Source: Saprospirales bacterium | GTDB taxonomy: Bacteria; Bacteroidota; Bacteroidia; Chitinophagales; JADIYW01 | Assembly (NCBI GenBank): GCA_016711605.1 | Contig: JADJSS010000045.1 | Coordinates: forward strand, 310,001-374,000 | Reading direction: 5' to 3' | DNA: 64,000 bases | In this document: one piece after another, positions 52,689-60,204 of the stretch | Position numbering within the stretch: the first letter of the stretch is position 1 | How the letters are laid out: each line of letters starts with the position of its first letter | Notes under the pieces: generated by a model | Seen by the model: the letters and a program-made list of their open reading frames with translations, nothing else | Databases searched by the model: none | What the model was told of the DNA's origin: nothing | Position numbers and translations under genes: made by a program

Positions 52689-52927
52689 ATGTCATTTTTA
52701 AACATGACATCAACATTCAATAGAACATTCATTACAAATTTTTCAAAAAATTATACAAAATCAATTTGAGTTTACCGAAAGCCAACTATTGTCTAAAATT
52801 GGAAACATATTGTTTAGACGAAGCGTTGCAAGCAAACAAAGATATTCGTGAAGTGATGAAAGCACAAACCGATTTAGTAGATATCCTCTGTACATTCTAT
52901 CCTAAAATTGTTAAGATGGATCAGTAA
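52689..52927 (+). CDS. Small hypothetical protein, one frame break
   Basis: The frame from 52689 (Met-Ser-Phe-Leu-Asn-Met-Thr-Ser-Thr-Phe) stops at 52767. Shifting by one base at the TTT there continues Ser-Leu-Pro-Lys-Ala-Asn-Tyr-Cys-Leu-Lys-Leu-Glu to Ile-Val-Lys-Met-Asp-Gln and TAA at 52925. The joined product is about 80 residues, largely helical, with two Cys. It ends three bases before a terminator hairpin, which supports a real gene. I do not recognise the family. Confidence 0.45.
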
Positions 52928-52930
52928 AAA

Positions 52931-52970
52931 ATAAGTCGAAGTGAATTTTACTTCGGCTTATTTATTTTTA
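52931..52970 (+). terminator. Intrinsic terminator after the small protein gene
   Basis: ATAAGTCGAAGT (52931-52942) pairs with ACTTCGGCTTAT (52950-52961), with one G-T pair. It is followed by TTATTTTTAT. It ends the transcript of the small gene and leaves nrdJ with its own promoter. Confidence 0.78.
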
Positions 52971-53138
52971 TTTGACAAATTACCAAAAATAATAAATTTA
53001 CTAGAAAATAAACTTGTTTTAAATTATATCAACATGAGTTGAAAAATATTTGTAAACATTTTTATGTTTATAAAAAATTAAAATACAGTATTTCAATTAG
53101 TTATAAATTTTACCGTGAAACTTTACTAAAATTAGGTA

Positions 53139-53168
53139 TTGTATAACTGTTTTAAATGAGTAATTTTG
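53139..53168 (+). promoter_or_regulatory. Predicted nrdJ promoter TTG-N19-TAATTTTG
   Basis: TTG at 53139-53141 and TAATTTTG at 53161-53168 match the Bacteroidota promoter with a 19-base spacer. The ATG of nrdJ at 53200 is 31 bases downstream. This is the best-formed promoter seen in the window. No cobalamin riboswitch fits in the short leader. Confidence 0.65.
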
Positions 53169-53199
53169 TGGTCCGCTAAAATTGAAAAATTACCATAAA

Positions 53200-55752
53200 A
53201 TGCAAACTTCAGACACCATAACAGACAAAATAACTTACACGCAAGAAGACGCAATAAGCGCTTCTCTAAAATACTTCAACGGCGATGATTTAGCTGCAAG
53301 AGTTTGGCTCAACAAGTATGCGTTGAAAGACTCTTTAGGTAATATTTTTGAAAAAACACCAGACGATATGCACCACAGAATCGCTGGTGAAATTGCTCGA
53401 ATTGAATTGAATTATCCGAATCCGTTGTCAGAAGAAACAATTTTCGATTTGATAAAGAATTTCAAATATATCATTCCTCAAGGCAGTCCTATGACTGGAA
53501 TCGGTAATCCTTATCAAATTGCCTCTTTATCCAATTGCTTTGTGATTGGAAACGATGGCGCTTCTGATTCTTATGGTGGTATCATGAAAATCGATGAAGA
53601 ACAAGTGCAGCTGATGAAACGTCGCGGTGGTGTTGGCCACGATTTATCGCATATTCGTCCAAAAGGTTCACCGGTAAAAAATTCAGCATTGACCTCTACC
53701 GGTTTAGTGCCGTTTATGGAACGTTATTCTAATTCAACTCGCGAAGTAGCACAAGATGGAAGACGAGGTGCGCTCATGTTGTCCGTTTCTATTGCGCATC
53801 CTGATGCTGTTGATTTCATTGATGCTAAATTAGAACAAGGAAAAGTAACAGGCGCCAATATTTCTGTTCGTATAAATGACAAATTTATGCAAGCTGTCGA
53901 ACAACAAAAATCGTTTACACAGCAATTTCCAGTAGACAGTAAAACACCTTCTACACAAAAAGAAGTGGACGCATTAGCTATCTGGAAAAAAATCGTACAC
54001 AATGCCTGGAAATCTGCTGAACCTGGTATTTTATTTTGGGACACCATTATTCGAGAATCCTTACCTGATTGTTATGCTGATTTAGGATTTAAAACAGTTT
54101 CTACCAATCCGTGCGGTGAAATTCCGTTGTGTCCTTATGATTCCTGTCGCTTACTTGCCATCAATTTATATTCTTATGTAGAAAATCCGTTCACCAAGCA
54201 CGCTACCTTCAACTGGGAATTATTCAAACAACACATCGCCTATGCGCAACGTATCATGGATGATATCATCGATTTAGAATTAGAAAAAATTGATACGATT
54301 TTAGACAAGCTGAATAAAGATCCTGAAACAGAAGACATAAAACACACGGAAATTAATTTATGGAATAAGATTCGCAACATGGCTGTCTTAGGTCGTCGTA
54401 CCGGTGTTGGCATCACGGCAGAAGGAGATATGCTGGCAGGATTAGGGTTGAGATACGGCAGCGATGAAGGAATTGAATTTGCAGTTAATATTCATAAAAC
54501 AGTCGCATTGGAAGCATACAGAGCCTCTGTACATTTGGCCAAAGATCGCGGTGCATTCGAAATATTTGATGCGGAAAGAGAGAAAAATAATCCGTTTATG
54601 CTGCGATTGAAAGATGCAGATGCTCAGTTGTATTATGAAATGCTGGAACATGGAAGAAGAAATATTGCGTTGCTGACCATCGCACCAACAGGCACCACAA
54701 GTTTAATGTCGCAAACCAGTTCAGGTATCGAACCAGTTTTTTTGCCAGTCTATAAAAGACGAAGAAAAGTAAATCCGAATGATAAAAATGTACGCATTGA
54801 TTTTGTAGATGAAGTAGGAGATAGCTGGGAAGAATATGTGGTGTTTCATCATCGTTTCAAAGAATGGATGGAAGTGAATGGTTATAATACGAACAGAAAT
54901 TTCTCGCAGGAAGAATTAGAAGAATTAGTAAAAAAATCACCGTATTATAAAGCTACTTCGAATGATGTAGATTACCTGAAAAAAGTACAAATGCAGGGTG
55001 CTATTCAGAAATGGGTAGACCATTCTATCAGCGTTACGATTAATATGCCGAACGATGTGACAGAAGAAATTGTATCACAATGTTATATGGAAGCGTGGAA
55101 ATCTGGTTGCAAAGGTGTTACGGTATATCGAGATGGTTCGCGTTCTGGTGTATTGATTAGCAACGACGAGAAAAACAAAGAAGAAACTATAGAAGGAACT
55201 GCACATTTTCCACTTACACGACCAGCTTCGTTAAAAGCTGATGTAGTGCGTTTTCAAAATAACAAAGATAAGTGGATTGCTTTCATCGGTTTAATGGATA
55301 ACAAACCTTACGAAATTTTTACGGGTTTGAATGATGATGAAGATGGTATTTTATTACCACGTTGGGTGAATGAAGGTGTAATTATTAAAAATAAGGAAGC
55401 AGATGGCACCTCGCGTTATGATTTCCAGTATAAAAACCAACGTGGTTATAAGACAACGATTGAAGGTTTATCACACAAATTCAATCCAGAATACTGGAAC
55501 TATGCAAAATTGATTTCCGGTACCTTAAGACATGGTATGCCAATTGAAAATGTGGTGGATTTAATTACAAGTTTGCAATTAGATGAAGCTATCAACACCT
55601 GGAAAAATGGTGTGGTGCGTGCATTGAAACGCTATGTGCCTGATGGAACGATGGCGCAGAAATCGAAATGCCCAAATTGTGGTTCTGTGAACCAGCAATA
55701 TTTGGAAGGTTGTTTAACCTGCAAAGATTGTGGAACTTCGAGGTGCGGATAG
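53200..55752 (+). CDS. nrdJ: Adenosylcobalamin-dependent (class II) ribonucleotide reductase
   Basis: The enzyme reduces ribonucleotides to deoxyribonucleotides using adenosylcobalamin, without needing oxygen. I chose the ATG at 53200; a TTG at 53182 lies in the same frame. Motifs: Ser-Leu-Ser-Asn-Cys-Phe-Val-Ile (redox Cys), Arg-Gly-Gly-Val-Gly-His, Asn-Pro-Cys-Gly-Glu-Ile-Pro-Leu (catalytic Asn/Cys/Glu), and Ala-Pro-Thr-Gly-Thr-Thr-Ser (phosphate loop). The C-terminus ends in four Cys of a zinc-ribbon-like tail (Cys-Pro-Asn-Cys ... Cys-Lys-Asp-Cys) and a last Cys-Gly. It is intact at 850 residues. The cell therefore needs cobalamin for this route. Confidence 0.95.
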   Translation: MQTSDTITDKITYTQEDAISASLKYFNGDDLAARVWLNKYALKDSLGNIFEKTPDDMHHRIAGEIARIELNYPNPLSEETIFDLIKNFKYIIPQGSPMTGIGNPYQIASLSNCFVIGNDGASDSYGGIMKIDEEQVQLMKRRGGVGHDLSHIRPKGSPVKNSALTSTGLVPFMERYSNSTREVAQDGRRGALMLSVSIAHPDAVDFIDAKLEQGKVTGANISVRINDKFMQAVEQQKSFTQQFPVDSKTPSTQKEVDALAIWKKIVHNAWKSAEPGILFWDTIIRESLPDCYADLGFKTVSTNPCGEIPLCPYDSCRLLAINLYSYVENPFTKHATFNWELFKQHIAYAQRIMDDIIDLELEKIDTILDKLNKDPETEDIKHTEINLWNKIRNMAVLGRRTGVGITAEGDMLAGLGLRYGSDEGIEFAVNIHKTVALEAYRASVHLAKDRGAFEIFDAEREKNNPFMLRLKDADAQLYYEMLEHGRRNIALLTIAPTGTTSLMSQTSSGIEPVFLPVYKRRRKVNPNDKNVRIDFVDEVGDSWEEYVVFHHRFKEWMEVNGYNTNRNFSQEELEELVKKSPYYKATSNDVDYLKKVQMQGAIQKWVDHSISVTINMPNDVTEEIVSQCYMEAWKSGCKGVTVYRDGSRSGVLISNDEKNKEETIEGTAHFPLTRPASLKADVVRFQNNKDKWIAFIGLMDNKPYEIFTGLNDDEDGILLPRWVNEGVIIKNKEADGTSRYDFQYKNQRGYKTTIEGLSHKFNPEYWNYAKLISGTLRHGMPIENVVDLITSLQLDEAINTWKNGVVRALKRYVPDGTMAQKSKCPNCGSVNQQYLEGCLTCKDCGTSRCG

Positions 55753-55770
55753 AATTAAAAATATAGAGAC

Positions 55771-55807
55771 AAAAAAAGACCGCAATACTATGTTGCGGTC
55801 TTTTTTT
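55771..55807. terminator. Bidirectional terminator between nrdJ and the OYE gene
   Basis: AAAAAAAGACCGCAA (55771-55785) pairs perfectly with TTGCGGTCTTTTTTT (55793-55807), giving a GC-rich core with A and T tails on both sides. It serves both convergent genes; the OYE stop codon lies just beyond, at 55808. Confidence 0.92.
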
Positions 55808-57073
55808 TTAATTCGCTCTCAATTTAGACGGTTTCTTTCCGAAAACCATGTGGTAAATCGTTTTAATTAAAACTATCCATGGACTCAGATTAATGTCAGG
55901 AGCTTTACCTTTTCCTATGATTTTTAGTTGCGCACTATACCAAGCTGTTTCCATCAAACCCATTTTATCTATCATACCTAAACCAGTTTTTATAGGTTTG
56001 ACAACTAGAATAGTTTTACCTGAAATTATTTTATTAGGTGCATCGGTTTCAATTGCTAACAGCCTCGCAAGGCCAACAAAATCAACTGCTCCAGAAGAAA
56101 TTGCCTGTGCCATACCATCTGCAGAACGGAAACCACCAGTGACTGCTAATGCTGTTGTACAAACTTTTCTGGCTTTTTCTGCAAAGTCCAGAAAGTAAGC
56201 TTCGCGTTGTATTGTGCTTTCTTTTACTGGTTGTTTAGATGATTTAACACCAGTCATTACAGGTGCTTCATATGTTCCACCAGAAATTTCAATTAAGTCC
56301 ATTCCAACTTCTGACAATACTCGAATTAAATCCAGTGATTCTTCTTCGGTAAATCCACCACGCTGAAAATCTGCAGAATTTAATTTTATGCTTATAGGAA
56401 AAGAAGTACCTACTTTTTCACGCATCGCTTTATAGATTTCCATCACAAATCGTCTTCTGTTTTCAGGATTGCCTCCATATTGATCGGTTCTGATGTTATG
56501 ATGTGGTGATAAAAACTGACTCACTAAATAACCATGAGCGCCATGAATCTGAACACCACTGAAACCTGCTTTTTGTACGATAGCTGCAGCATTGGCAAAA
56601 CGTTGAATAAGATCCTTAACTTCTGTTTCTGATAAAGCTCTAGGTGTAGGAAAAAAGGTCTGCATATCTTTGCGAAACGGAATAGCAGATGGTGAAACGG
56701 TTTCTTTGTTTAATCCTTTAGGTGCTTGTTTTCCAGGATGGTTGAGTTGCACCCAGCATTGCGTATTATTTTGTGTAGCTGCTTGCGCCCATTTTTGCAA
56801 GGCAGCCATATTGCTTTCATCTTCGATAATCACGTTGCCGGGTTCACCTAAAGCACGATGGTCAATCATTACATTTCCGGTAATACAAATACCAATTCCA
56901 CCAGTTGCCCAGGCGCCGTAAAGTGTTGCTAAATCAGGTTTTGGCGCGCCATTCGCTTCACCTAACGCTTCACTCATAGCAGATTTTAAAAGTCTGTTTT
57001 TTATGACTGTTCCATTTTTGAGTGTATAGGTTTGTGCGATGATTGTTTGTGATGACATTTTTTTTCTTTTCAC
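55808..57073 (-). CDS. NADH:flavin oxidoreductase (old yellow enzyme family)
   Basis: The FMN-binding barrel shows Asn-Arg-Leu-Leu-Lys-Ser-Ala-Met near residue 26, Trp-Val-Gln-Leu-Asn-His-Pro-Gly-Lys near 106, and His-Gly-Ala-His-Gly-Tyr-Leu near 182 (catalytic His pair). Ser-Pro-His-His-Asn-Ile-Arg-Thr-Asp-Gln-Tyr-Gly-Gly follows near 195, and Gly-Gly-Phe-Arg near 315. At 421 residues it is of normal to slightly long size. A start at Met-Ser-Ser (57058) is also likely. Such enzymes reduce activated alkenes; the substrate is unknown. It is convergent with nrdJ. Confidence 0.9.
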   Translation of the reverse strand: MKRKKMSSQTIIAQTYTLKNGTVIKNRLLKSAMSEALGEANGAPKPDLATLYGAWATGGIGICITGNVMIDHRALGEPGNVIIEDESNMAALQKWAQAATQNNTQCWVQLNHPGKQAPKGLNKETVSPSAIPFRKDMQTFFPTPRALSETEVKDLIQRFANAAAIVQKAGFSGVQIHGAHGYLVSQFLSPHHNIRTDQYGGNPENRRRFVMEIYKAMREKVGTSFPISIKLNSADFQRGGFTEEESLDLIRVLSEVGMDLIEISGGTYEAPVMTGVKSSKQPVKESTIQREAYFLDFAEKARKVCTTALAVTGGFRSADGMAQAISSGAVDFVGLARLLAIETDAPNKIISGKTILVVKPIKTGLGMIDKMGLMETAWYSAQLKIIGKGKAPDINLSPWIVLIKTIYHMVFGKKPSKLRAN

Positions 57074-57137
57074 AAAAATACATTCTTAAATCTATAAAAC
57101 GGAAAGATTAAAAATACAAACAGATTGATTTGATTTT

Positions 57138-57458
57138 TTAAGGATGTATAAAAACCGTTCTTTTATCCTGAAAAAAAGAAATTAATGTTATCTGAGAAGA
57201 ATTACTTTCTTTAATAATAGAATCACCGGATTGAATGTATGGAATAAATTCAGATGGAACATCTATTAATGTTCCATCGTTTAATTTGGCTGAGCGTTGT
57301 AAAGGTCTGCCTCTTACAGTATAGATTTCTTTTACGCTGTCTTTGATGGATATTTTGTAAAATGCCAGTTTATCTGTTTTGAATAATTTTAAAATGAAAG
57401 CAGCATAGATTACGGTAATTGTACAAAAGCCAATGATGATAAGTTTTGCAAATTTCAT
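57138..57458 (-). CDS. Small membrane-anchored protein of the repeat-protein locus
   Basis: The 106-residue protein has one N-terminal membrane segment (about residues 5-24) and an exposed domain with Val-Arg-Gly-Arg-Pro-Leu, Gly-Thr-Leu-Ile-Asp-Val-Pro and a beta-rich end. Its ATG overlaps the stop of the big repeat gene (TAATG), so it is translationally coupled to it. I recognise no family. Context points to a shared role with the two secreted proteins encoded upstream. Confidence 0.65.
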   Translation of the reverse strand: MKFAKLIIIGFCTITVIYAAFILKLFKTDKLAFYKISIKDSVKEIYTVRGRPLQRSAKLNDGTLIDVPSEFIPYIQSGDSIIKESNSSQITLISFFQDKRTVFIHP

Positions 57459-60193
57459 TAAAGTGCTTTAATAAAATCTTTTAAAAGCTGTTCCATTTTT
57501 GTAAAATCTTTTACGCTATGGCTGAAAAATCTGAAATGATCTGCACTACTATTTGAGTATAGCGAATAAAAACATTTATTTTCACCTTTACAAGAAATTT
57601 TAACTTCATCAACAACAGATGAACCTACTGATTTTCCAATTGTAATTATGGTGTTGTTCTTAAGTTCGCTGATGTCAATGGAAGAATTATATTTTGCACC
57701 ATAAACAAAAAATGCAAAATATACTTTACTATCTTTTACTTCAACATCACGATAGGTTTCTGCATTGAATGTTTTAAGATACTCGTTCAGTTTTTTTAAT
57801 GGTTCTGTGTAATTTTTATTACTTGATGTTGATGAAGTATTTTCATTAGCAGTAACTTCTTTTATTCTTATTTTTTTAAATTTAAATAGTATTCCATCAA
57901 AATAAATATCGCCATAAAACGTAAGATTATCATCATTTGGTATTATATATGTTTTTGTTTTTCCTTTTTTGCCAATGTATTTTTTTGCTTTATCAAAATT
58001 TGGATCTGAGTTGTCAATATCTGTTAAAATAATTTCTTTATCATAAAGAATCGCACGTAATGTACCTGTGGATTCTTTTACTTCTTTGGTTGAATTATTT
58101 AATTTTGCAGCAGTTTTTTCGAGTGCGTCCCAATCTTCGTCGAAATCATCATCATTGTTTTTTGATGAAGTTTGTTGTCGTTGTTTTGATTTTTGTTCTC
58201 TATCTATTTTAGTTGTCGTGTTTGATGAATTATTCTGAGTAGAATTTAAACTATTTCCATTTACACTAGCCATAAAATCGTTTAATAAAGTTGTAATTTT
58301 TGTTAAGTTACTAGTACCATTTTGAAAATTGAAATAACTGTGATTTGAACCTGTAATAGTTGAATAGACACAATCTCCACTTTTACAATCTAATCGCACA
58401 TAATTATACTCAGTATTTATGGATGCTTTACCCAAATCGGAAAGCTTTGCTTTTGAGTAATTTCCATTGCTATAATTACTATATAAATATCCATCTTTTA
58501 CTTCCATTCCTTTATATCTATTATCGAAAGTAATAACATATTCGTTTAGTTTTTTAAGTGCTGTTTGATAATTGGTATTTGTATTATTTGATTTTACTTC
58601 TTGTTCTTTTGTATTATTATTTGATACAATTAATTGAGGCCATATATCATTAAATTCTACTACTTTATTGTCGTTATCTATTTTTATTGTTCCGATATAA
58701 GTGTTCTCAAAATCATCGAATTCTAAATTGATAACAGTACCTGTTGCTCCATCGTACTCGCTTTTTTTGCCCATTTGGTAATGGTCATCCATGCTATTAA
58801 TTTCAATCACAACTCTATCACCTTTTTTAAAATTTAATGGTTGATTTTTTGCTATTGTGTAATTCGTATTTTTTTGTGTAGGTTGTTGTTTTATATTTTC
58901 TTTTTCATCTTTATTTTTATTTGTAGAAACTGTTGAATTATTAGTTGATGTTTGTTTTTTGCCTAAATAGGCATCTCTGAAATTGTTTAATAAATCTGCC
59001 AGTTCCTGATAGTTATAAGAACCGCTTTTGGTAAACTGTGTATATTCTTCTTTACCATTTTCTTTCCAGTCTGTTGAAATACAATTTCCTGATTTGCATT
59101 TAAAAATAACACGGCTGTACTGTTCTTGTATGACAGCACCTTCTATATCTTCCATTTTAAATTTGTTGTATTTGCCAGCTTTAAAACGATCGAAGATATA
59201 ACCATCTTTTACTTCAAAATAACCATAGAAACCATTGTCGAATGTTGCTAAATAATCGTTTAGTTTTTTGAGTGCCGTTTGATAATTTCCTGTTGAAGAA
59301 TTAGTTGAAGTAGATTTAGTAGAATAGTTTGAAGTACTGTTGTTAGAATTATTTGTACTTGTTTTTAAAACTACTGCTTCATTTCCATTATTAGGTGTAT
59401 TTGTTTTATTGTTTTTTAATGTTGATATCAAATCATTTATGAGTTGAGTAAATTCTTCAGTGTCAAAACTTTTATCTTGATACATTTTTAAACCTGTAGT
59501 CTTACCTTTAGTGTATGTTGCAGTCATACAATTTTCTCCACCAAGACATCTGAGTTCAATTTTTTTATTATCTTCTACAACATAAGCTTTATCTAAATCA
59601 CTTATTAATGCACTACAATAGGTACCTGCTTTTAATCGAATAAAAACTTCATTATTAATAACCTCAAAATATCCGTAATAACCATTGTCAAATGTTTTTA
59701 AATAATCATTCAGTTTTTTAAGTGCGGATTGATAATTACTATTATTAGATGATGTTGATGTTTTATTGTCAATTAAAGCAACATCATTTTTGTTGTTTCC
59801 GGCACTTTTTTTATAAGTAGCAATTAAATTATCTAGTAAGGTAATCAGCTCAGAAGTATTAAAACTATAAGTCTGCGAAAATCCAATACTTCCATGATAA
59901 GAATCCGTATAAGTTGAGAAAACACATTCTCTTCCGTCAATGCAATTAATACTTACTTTTTTACCGTGATCTTCTTCATAGGCTTTACCTAAGTATTTTA
60001 TTTCCGATTTACTGTATTTTCCGGAAGCAAATCTGTCATATAAATAACCGTCTTTGATTTCCAGATAACCATAATAACCGTTATCAAACGTTTTCAGGAA
60101 GTCGTTTACTTTCTTAAGTTCTTCTTTATAAGATTGACTGAAGATGTTGTAAAATAAAGAGATGAAGAGGATTGTTGCTGTTGTTTTTTTCAT
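57458..60193 (-). CDS. Secreted 911-residue protein with five internal repeats
   Basis: A signal peptide (residues 1-20, ending Ile-Phe-Ser-Gln) is followed by five related units at about 22-128, 154-260, 304-410, 542-644 and 795-911. Each begins with Leu-Lys-Lys-Leu-Asn-Asp-Tyr-Leu and Thr-Phe-Asp-Asn-Gly, and carries a Cys pair 5-6 residues apart (84/90, 216/222, 366/371, 603/608, 868/874). Two smaller beta modules lie between units (about 454-522 and 712-778). Ser/Asn/Thr-rich linkers separate them. No family is recognised. The gene is intact, lies 11 bases downstream of the PDZ/MORN gene, and overlaps the small membrane gene. Confidence 0.8.
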   Translation of the reverse strand: MKKTTATILFISLFYNIFSQSYKEELKKVNDFLKTFDNGYYGYLEIKDGYLYDRFASGKYSKSEIKYLGKAYEEDHGKKVSINCIDGRECVFSTYTDSYHGSIGFSQTYSFNTSELITLLDNLIATYKKSAGNNKNDVALIDNKTSTSSNNSNYQSALKKLNDYLKTFDNGYYGYFEVINNEVFIRLKAGTYCSALISDLDKAYVVEDNKKIELRCLGGENCMTATYTKGKTTGLKMYQDKSFDTEEFTQLINDLISTLKNNKTNTPNNGNEAVVLKTSTNNSNNSTSNYSTKSTSTNSSTGNYQTALKKLNDYLATFDNGFYGYFEVKDGYIFDRFKAGKYNKFKMEDIEGAVIQEQYSRVIFKCKSGNCISTDWKENGKEEYTQFTKSGSYNYQELADLLNNFRDAYLGKKQTSTNNSTVSTNKNKDEKENIKQQPTQKNTNYTIAKNQPLNFKKGDRVVIEINSMDDHYQMGKKSEYDGATGTVINLEFDDFENTYIGTIKIDNDNKVVEFNDIWPQLIVSNNNTKEQEVKSNNTNTNYQTALKKLNEYVITFDNRYKGMEVKDGYLYSNYSNGNYSKAKLSDLGKASINTEYNYVRLDCKSGDCVYSTITGSNHSYFNFQNGTSNLTKITTLLNDFMASVNGNSLNSTQNNSSNTTTKIDREQKSKQRQQTSSKNNDDDFDEDWDALEKTAAKLNNSTKEVKESTGTLRAILYDKEIILTDIDNSDPNFDKAKKYIGKKGKTKTYIIPNDDNLTFYGDIYFDGILFKFKKIRIKEVTANENTSSTSSNKNYTEPLKKLNEYLKTFNAETYRDVEVKDSKVYFAFFVYGAKYNSSIDISELKNNTIITIGKSVGSSVVDEVKISCKGENKCFYSLYSNSSADHFRFFSHSVKDFTKMEQLLKDFIKAL

Positions 60194-60204
60194 AAAATGG
60201 ATGT

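Noticed and set aside
52970..53199. Cobalamin riboswitch upstream of nrdJ
   Set aside because: I saw no B12-box-like conserved segment, and the predicted promoter lies too close to the start.
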